DNA of 64,000 nucleotides from Meandrina meandrites. Its lineage: Eukaryota; Cnidaria; Anthozoa; Scleractinia; Meandrinidae. The stretch is taken from NCBI GenBank assembly GCA_963693305.1, contig OY855905.1, positions 36,033,137 through 36,097,136 on the forward strand. Reading direction: 5' to 3'. Position numbers and translations under genes: made by a program. Positions 57,901 through 64,000 of the stretch are shown in pieces. The notes under the pieces are model-generated. The model had not been told where the DNA came from and did no database searches. It saw only the letters and a list, made by a program, of their open reading frames with translations. Each line of letters begins with the position of its first letter. The stretch's first letter is position 1.

Positions 57901-60900
57901 GCCACGATGGGAAAGCGGCAATTTGTTAAGCTGTGGAAGTTACGGTCCATATTGCCATTTTACCAGTCATACAAAACATTAATCACCATATCTTTTCTTT
58001 TCTTAACAGGCGCTGAATGCATCAGGAAGCAAAAGCAATGTGTCTGCAAACGGTACGTAAAATACTGAATTATATAATGATATAATGAAATCTTGTATTT
58101 CGTTATCGTTTATTTGCTGCTCTGGCTGGTTAGACAACTAACGCCAGTTTTGATGCAATATTTGTATTATAGTAATTACTGGCCGGATTCCAGATTCTTA
58201 TCGTCTTGTTTTTCAGCGAGCCCCTGTAACTCCAGTCCATGTAAAAATGGTGCAACTTGTACAATGACTGGTCAGGATTCATACTCGTGCGAGTGTACCG
58301 AAGGGTTTAAAGGAGGAACATGCGAGTCAAGTAAGTTCTTCTTCACTAGTAAACACGGCACTTGTGTGTCCTTTTTCAAATTGTAAAACTAACTTAATGT
58401 GTTTCTAGGGGAAGGACGTCCATGTCCACCTGGAAAACAGACAGATGATCCTCAAGGCCGTTGTTGTGTGTTTCCTTTCGTGTATAAAGGGATATCCTAC
58501 AAGTCTTGTGCCGACAATTGGTGCTCGTTAGATGCTATCTACGTTGGACGAGGAGCACTTTGCAGTGAGCTATGTGCCATTCATACTGATGATTTTACCG
58601 TGTTGAAATAAAGTTACATACTCGAATTTATACGTATTCAGTAATTTTCTCTAAACGTAACGATAAGAACATAGAACATTGTTTTATGATGCATACAGTG
58701 AGACTTGGTTTCTTTGTGGATGGACAAAGCAAGCGTTTCTCTGCAAACCAATTGTTAAAAATACAAAATAAATTTATACGTATTCATTAATTTTCTCTTA
58801 ACGTAAAGATAAGAAAATAGAACATTGCTTTACGATGCATACAGTGAGACTTGGTTTCATTGTGTTCTGCAAACCAATTGTTAAAAATACAAAATAGATT
58901 TCGTTTTGCAAAAAGCGACATAAATTTGCTTTGCCACATAGCTTACAAGGTTATTTTTGCATGTGCAATTTGCAAGTTTTAAGAGCCGAGCAAAATTGTG
59001 AAACTGACTTCATGCGTTTGTCGAATAGAATATCGATGTCAAAAGACAGATGATCTTCAAGGCCGCTGTTGTGTGTTTCCTTTCGTGTATAAAGGGGTGT
59101 CTTACTATTCCTGTACCAAAGCTGATTGGAACAGATTATGGTGTTCACTTGATGCCTTCTACGTTGGAGATTGGGCGAACTGCGGTGAGTTGTCTTCTTT
59201 GTATACAATATGTTAAAATTGATTTTTTTTTTACATAATGCGAAATGGGTCAAATGTTTTGTGATGTTTTTAGTTAGACTTGTTTTGACAAGTTGTGGAT
59301 TGACAAAGAAACAATTTTCTGCGAACCAATTTGATTTTGGTAACATAAATCTGATGGATTCTGTCACACAACTAACGAAGTAAATTTTGCGTGTTTAGCA
59401 TTCAATCAACATGAAATCTTTGACTTCCATAACTAACGAATTATTTATTTAGTGAACTAAATACGGTAACCAGTGCAAAGAGGTGGCTGGTTACGTTCTT
59501 ATTACTTGACCTTGCAGTGAATCCGTGCACAAACAACCCTTGCCAGAATGAAGGAAAATGCACAGTCACTGGAGATGACAGTTTCACTTGTCAATGTACC
59601 GTGGGATATTATGGGGACAGTTGTGAACTGAAAGGTACATGCGCAGCAACTCTAAATATTGTCTGTAAACGTTTGCAAAATCTAGTGCCTCTTGACATAA
59701 AGACAAATGATCTGCAAGGCGGCTGTTGTGATTTTCCCTTCGTAAATGGTGGGATGTCTTACGTCATTGGATGACGTCTATGCTGGAAAATGGGCTAACT
59801 GCGTTGAGCTATGTTCTATTAGAACTTTATTATTTTACATAATGTGAGATGGTTAAAATGTTTTGTGATGCCATTATTCAGCGAGGCTTTTTTTTATTGT
59901 GGATTGACAAAGCAAGCGTTTTTCTAAAAAACACTTTTTAAGCTAAAATACCTAAAATCCTAAATCATACGAAATTTTACTTGCTTCAGGTTGCTTTAGC
60001 TCCATAAATTAGATTTTCGTCAAAAAAGCACATCAAGAAGTAAGTTGGCCTGTTCCCTTAAAGGTGTTAATCAAATTTTGTTTTGAAATCATTTATCATA
60101 TATGGGCTCGTCACACAACCTGCAAAGTAATTTTGCATCTTTATCATGAAACCTGAGTCACATAAGTAAAAAATCATTTATTTAATGAACTAAATTTGTA
60201 ACAAAATATAGCTAGCTGCGTTCTTATTACTTGACCTTGCAGTGAATCCGTGCACAAACAACCCTTGCCAGAATGGAGGAAAATGCACAGTCACTGAAGA
60301 TGACAGTTTCACTTGTCAATGTACCGTGGGGTATTATGGGGAAAGTTGTGAACACATGCACAGCAACTCTAAATATTGTCTGTAAACGTTTGCAAAATCT
60401 AGTGCCTCTTGATTCGTTACTATATCGTTCTCTCTCTTGATCTCTCTCGTGAGAACCTCCAGATGATGCAGAAAATCATGTGCCGTCATGGGCTATAGTG
60501 TCGTTGCTACAACGAATAACACAGAACGAAAGAAGGAAGCTTATATAATGATGCGGAAAATTCAAAACCGTTCATAGCATCACATGAGGAAGTATTTGCA
60601 AATCGTTTGAGAGATAAATTGCCGGGACCTCGAAAGGAAAGCGAAAGAATTTGAAGGAATTTTTAAACCAGCAAACGAGTTCTTCCGAAGTGCACAGGTT
60701 AAATTGTAACTTAGTTTTATCGTGGTTTTGCCTATAACTTCTGATATTTATGTATCGTTATTACTAGATGTGGTTCTAATGGTCTTTTTTGAATAGCGAG
60801 CCCCTGTAACTCCAGTCCGTGTAAGAACGGTGCAACCTGCACAATGACTGGTCAGGATTCATACTCGTGCAACTGTACTGAGGGGTTTCAAGGAAAAACA

Positions 60901-63793
60901 TGCGAGTCAAGTAAGTTAATCTTCACTAGTAGTAAACACAGCAACACTTATGTGTCCTTTTTACAAAATTGTAGAACTGAAATATTGTGTTTTGTTGCTG
61001 TTGTTGTTGTTGGATAAGACGTTCATGTCCACTTGACATAAAGACAAATGATCTGCAAGGCGGCTGTTGAGTTTTTCCCTTCGTAAATGGTGGGATGTCT
61101 TACGATTCCTGTATATTAAAGTTGATCATCATAGATTATGGTGTTCATTGGATGACGTCTATGCTGGAAAATGGGCTAACTGCGTTGAGCTATGTTCTAT
61201 TAGAACTTTATTATTTTACATAATGTGAGATGGTTAAAATGTTTTGTGATGCCATTATTCAGCGAGGCTTTTTTTTTTATTGTGGATTGACAATGCAAGC
61301 GTTTTTCTAAAAAACACTTTTTAAGCTAAAATACCTAAAATCCTAAATCATACGAAATTTTGCTTGCTTCAGGTTGCTTTAGCTCCATAAATTAGATTTT
61401 CGTCAAAAAAGCACATCAAGAAGTAAATTGACCTGTTCCCTTAAAGGTGTTAATCAAATTTTGTTTTGAAATCATTTACATCATAAATGGGCTTGTAACA
61501 CAACCTACAAAGTAATTTTGCATCTTTATCATGAAACCTGAGTCACATAAGTAATAAATCATTTATTTAATGAACTAAATTTGTAACAAAATATAGCTAG
61601 CTGCGTTCTTATTACTTGACCTTGCAGTGAATCCGTGCACAAACAACCCTTGCCAGAATGAAGGAAATTGCACAGTCACTGGAGATGACAGTTTCACTTG
61701 TAAATGTACCTTGGGATATTATGGGGACAGTTGTGAACTGAAAGGTACTCCACAGCGACTCTAAATATTGTCTGTAAACGTTTGCAAAATCTAGTGCCTC
61801 TTGATTCGTTACTATATCGTTCTCTCTCTTGATCTCTCTCGTGAGAACCTCCAGATGATGCAGAAAATCATGTGCCGTCATGGGCTATAGTGTCGTTGCT
61901 ACAACGAAAAACACAGAAAGAAGGAAGCTTATATAATGATGCGGAAAATTCAAAACCGTTCATAGCATCACACGAGGAAGTATTTGCAAATCGTTTGAGA
62001 GATAAATTGCCGGACCTCGAAAGGAAAGCGAAAGAATTTGAAGGAATTTTTAAACCAGCAAACGAGTTCTTCCGAAGTGCACAGGTTAAATTGTAACTTA
62101 GTTTTATCGTGGTTTTGCCTATAACTTCTAATATTTATGTATCGTTATTACTAGAAGTGGTTCTAATGGTCTTTTTTGAATAGCGAGCCCCTGTAACTCC
62201 AGTCCGTGTAAGAACGGTGCAACCTGCACAATGACTGGTCAGGATTCATACTCGTGCAACTGTACTGAGGGGTTTCAAGGAAAAACATGCGAGTCAAGTA
62301 AGTTAATCTTCACTAGTAGTAAACGCAGCGACACTTATGTGCCCCTTTTACAAAATTCTAGAACTGAAATGTTGTGTTTTGTTGCTGTTGTTGTTGTTGG
62401 ATAGGACGTTCATGTCCACTTGACAAAAAGACAAATGATCTGCAAGGCGGCAGTTGAGTTTTTCCCTTCGTAAATGGTGGGATGTCTTACGATTCCTGTA
62501 CCAAAATTGATCATCATAGGGTATGGTGTTCATTGGATGACGTCTACGCTGGAAAATGGGCTAACTGCGTTGAGCTTAATGATCTATTAAAACTTTATTT
62601 TTTTACATAACGTGAGATGGTTGAAATGTTTTGTGATGCCAGTATTCAGCGAGACTTTTTTTTATTGTGGATTGACAAAGCAAGCGTTTTTCTAAAAACC
62701 ACTTTTTAAAGGTGTTAATCAAATTTTTGTTTTGACTCATTTAGCATAAATGGGCTTGTCACACAACCTACAAAGTAATTTTGCATCTTTATCATGAAAC
62801 CTGAGTCACATAAGTAATAAATCATTTGTTTAATGAACTAAATTTGTAACAAAATATAGCTAGCTGCGTTCTTATTACTTGACCTTGCAGTAAATCCGTG
62901 CACAAACAACCCTTGCCAGAATGAAGGAAATTGCACAGTCACTGGAGATGACAGTTTCACTTGTCAATGTGCCGTGGGATATTATGGGGACAGTTGTGAA
63001 CTGAAAGGTACACCACAGCAACTCTTAATGACCGCAAACACTTGCAGGGTCGAGTGATATTTGATTCGAGTTAATTAAACCAACATTCGAACTCTTTGTG
63101 AAGTGCGCAGACTAAATTGAATGTTCTTGTAAGAGGTCGCGACAATCAGCAAGTCTTGTAATCCATGCGAGCCATCCATAAGCCATTCATTATATAATGC
63201 AATGACGGGTATCCTGTAATAAGCAGACAAGGATGGTTCACCTGCTTCAAAACAGAAGGTATCTCAATTAGAATTATTTACTGTTTTATCGCTTTGCTGT
63301 TGTAATCTTCGCCTTTTAACCATCAGTTAGTGAGTTTAATTCGTCGATAATTACGTCTACAATGTCAACGTTAAATAAGAGGTGGAATGACCAAACTAAC
63401 TAACTAACTAACTAGCTAAATAACTAACTTACTAACTGACTGACTGACGGACTGTCCGACTGACTGACTGACTGACTGACTGTTAACTTACTGACAGACT
63501 GACAGACTGACTGACTGACTGACTGACTGACTGACTGACTGACTGACTGACTGACTGACTGACTGACTGACTGACTAACTAACCAACCAACTAGGATTAC
63601 AAATTATTTGTTTTATCGGCAGGGGGTCAGTGGCGCTGGTCACCATGGACTGACTGTTCGGTCACGTGTGGAGATGGTCGGCAGAGACGAACTGGCACTT
63701 GCATTTTACCCAGCTCAGGACAAAAACTGGAAAGACATCTGTGCGATGGTGATCATATTCGAATCAGAAACTGCTCCAACGGACAGTGTCCTG
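54938..63793 (+). CDS. Secreted EGF / fibronectin-II-like / TSP1 modular protein (3' end outside window)
   Basis: Exon 54938-54991 encodes [18 protein letters not shown], a signal peptide, completed by 58010-58052. Module exons then follow, all joined at phase 1: EGF 58217-58330, FN2-like 58409-58564, FN2-like 59029-59184, EGF 59518-59634, EGF 60797-60910, EGF 61628-61744, EGF 62184-62297, EGF 62891-63007, TSP1 63623-63793. EGF units keep six cysteines. FN2 units read '[12 protein letters not shown]' and 'WCSLDA'. The TSP1 unit has the '[14 protein letters not shown]' signature and ends at a donor, so the protein continues past the window. Likely an extracellular-matrix or adhesion protein. 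The phase 1-1 exons explain how modules could be duplicated without breaking the frame. Which duplicated exons are actually spliced in needs transcripts. No family name is secure. Confidence 0.85.
54992..58009 (+). other. First intron of the EGF/FN2/TSP1 gene
   Basis: Contains the 658-bp inverted repeat at 55984-56641. Sequences near 54765-54830 and 56715-56795 resemble each other ('AACAGGATGAAGGAAT'-type words, then 'GTCACTT.GTTAACCT'), which hints at an older duplication. No exon seen. Confidence 0.5.
55984..56641. mobile_element. Large near-perfect inverted repeat (foldback element)
   Basis: Arms of about 268 bp (55984-56251 and 56375-56641) are almost identical in inverted orientation around a 123-bp unique centre. 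Because of this the same 62-residue open frame appears on both strands; that frame is not a gene. The words 'GAGCTTTCGACTGTTTGGAC' and 'GTCTTCAACGGGTAAAA' look like dispersed-repeat ends. Confidence 0.92.
58620..58900 (+). repeat. Tandem duplication of about 150 bp in intron
   Basis: 'TATACGTATTCAGTAATTTT' to 'GCATACAGTGAGACTTGG' recurs about 150 bases later with a few changes. It lies between the two intact FN2-like exons, so it may record the exon duplication there. Confidence 0.75.
59690..59811 (+). pseudogene. Decayed FN2-like exon 1
   Basis: Reads '[20 protein letters not shown]' and then jumps to a stop because the middle of the module is deleted. The donor GTGAG seen in the intact exons has become TTGAG. 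It cannot be a working exon as it stands. Confidence 0.8.
60243..60355 (+). pseudogene. EGF exon that has lost its splice donor
   Basis: Coding for a full EGF module ('[14 protein letters not shown]' type), with an intact acceptor. The 3' end lacks the 'CTGAAAG|GTAC' seen in the three sister exons, through a small deletion. Probably skipped. Confidence 0.75.
60463..60708 (+). pseudogene. Frameshifted copy of the orphan exon
   Basis: Nearly identical to 61855-62096 but with a 4-base insertion in the first third and an extra G before 'CCTCGAAAGG'. Its frame is therefore broken twice. Confidence 0.75.
61021..61205 (+). pseudogene. Decayed FN2-like exon 2
   Basis: The second cysteine codon of 'GGCC' is TGA, a frameshift follows after 'SYDSC', and the donor is lost as in decayed copy 1. 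Confidence 0.8.
61855..62096 (+). CDS. Candidate orphan exon between EGF modules (unknown)
   Basis: An open frame of about 80 codons follows a strong pyrimidine tract and acceptor, at phase 1 like its neighbours. It is hydrophilic and helical ('[20 protein letters not shown]') and ends at a TAA. It has no match to EGF, FN2 or TSP1. The only good donor (after 62083) leaves phase 0, which does not suit the next EGF exon. It could be an alternative last exon or a relic. I do not recognise the sequence. Confidence 0.35.
62401..62580 (+). pseudogene. Decayed FN2-like exon 3
   Basis: Same lineage as decayed exon 2: both share the TGA after 'GG(C/S)', the inner frameshift and the lost donor. The nonsense mutation therefore predates the last cassette duplication. 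Confidence 0.8.
63393..63590. repeat. (GACT)n / (AACT)n microsatellite
   Basis: About 200 bp of GACT tetranucleotides with AACT at the edges, in the intron just before the TSP1 exon. Confidence 0.95.
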
Positions 63794-64000
63794 GTAATTA
63801 TCGGTGAAATTATGATATAACAATACAGTTGACGTTCGCGGGCATAAATGTGTTCTTGGTCCGACGCATCCTCATTTTAACGAAAATGAACTCTTTGAAG
63901 ACTTTTAATTTTTTCGTGATGAACAGCAGACAAAAATAATTACCATGTCTTTACTGACGAAGGATCATTGTACGCAATTAAACTTAGAAAAGATCCACAT

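Larger units (their letters stand above)
60797..63007 (+). repeat. Tandem exon cassettes (about 1.4 kb unit)
   Basis: The order EGF-A, decayed FN2, EGF-B, orphan exon runs from 60797 to 62183. It restarts at 62184 with EGF-A, decayed FN2 and EGF-B. Introns as well as exons are nearly identical, so the duplication is recent. A related earlier unit lies at 59518-60796. Confidence 0.88.

Overview
This is nuclear DNA of an animal, most likely an anthozoan cnidarian such as a stony coral. The genes are split into many short exons by AT-rich GT-AG introns. Intronless rhodopsin-like GPCR genes sit inside or beside other genes, and the introns are full of short inverted-repeat transposons and tRNA-derived SINEs. 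The clade assignment is inference; nothing here fixes the species. All gene models were read by eye from splice sites and reading-frame continuity.

Layout. (1) About 1-20250, plus strand: the C-terminal part (about 1176 residues, 25 clear exons) of UTP20, a HEAT-repeat scaffold of the small-subunit processome. Two intronless GPCR genes lie in its introns, one on the plus strand (6189-7316) and one on the minus strand (13906-14844). (2) 21142-22164, minus strand: a third intronless GPCR just past the UTP20 3' end. (3) 22165-25165: intergenic, with a direct duplication of about 390 bp, a CRE-type palindrome and a hairpin. (4) 25166-26236, plus strand: an intronless JMJD6-like Fe(II)/2-oxoglutarate oxygenase preceded by an overlapping upstream ORF. 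(5) 26237-28342: intergenic, with two inverted-repeat elements. (6) 28343-49996, plus strand: a 39-exon gene for a coiled-coil membrane protein of about 1353 residues. Its N-terminus resembles KASH5, it has an LRMP/MRVI1(IRAG)-like segment, and it ends in a transmembrane helix with a 35-residue KASH-like tail. One intron holds a transposon inserted inside another transposon. (7) 49997-54937: 3' flank and repeats. (8) 54938 to the window end, plus strand: the 5' part of a secreted EGF / fibronectin-II-like / thrombospondin-1 protein. Its EGF exons have been tandemly duplicated while several FN2 exons decayed.

The genes do not form one pathway. The two findings I rate highest are the KASH-type protein, which combines features of vertebrate KASH5 and LRMP/IRAG and carries possible LC8-binding motifs, and the nested transposon at 35629-37298. 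The inner transposon is an internally deleted element whose left end starts a RecQ-like helicase ORF and whose right end encodes a cysteine-containing protein on the opposite strand.
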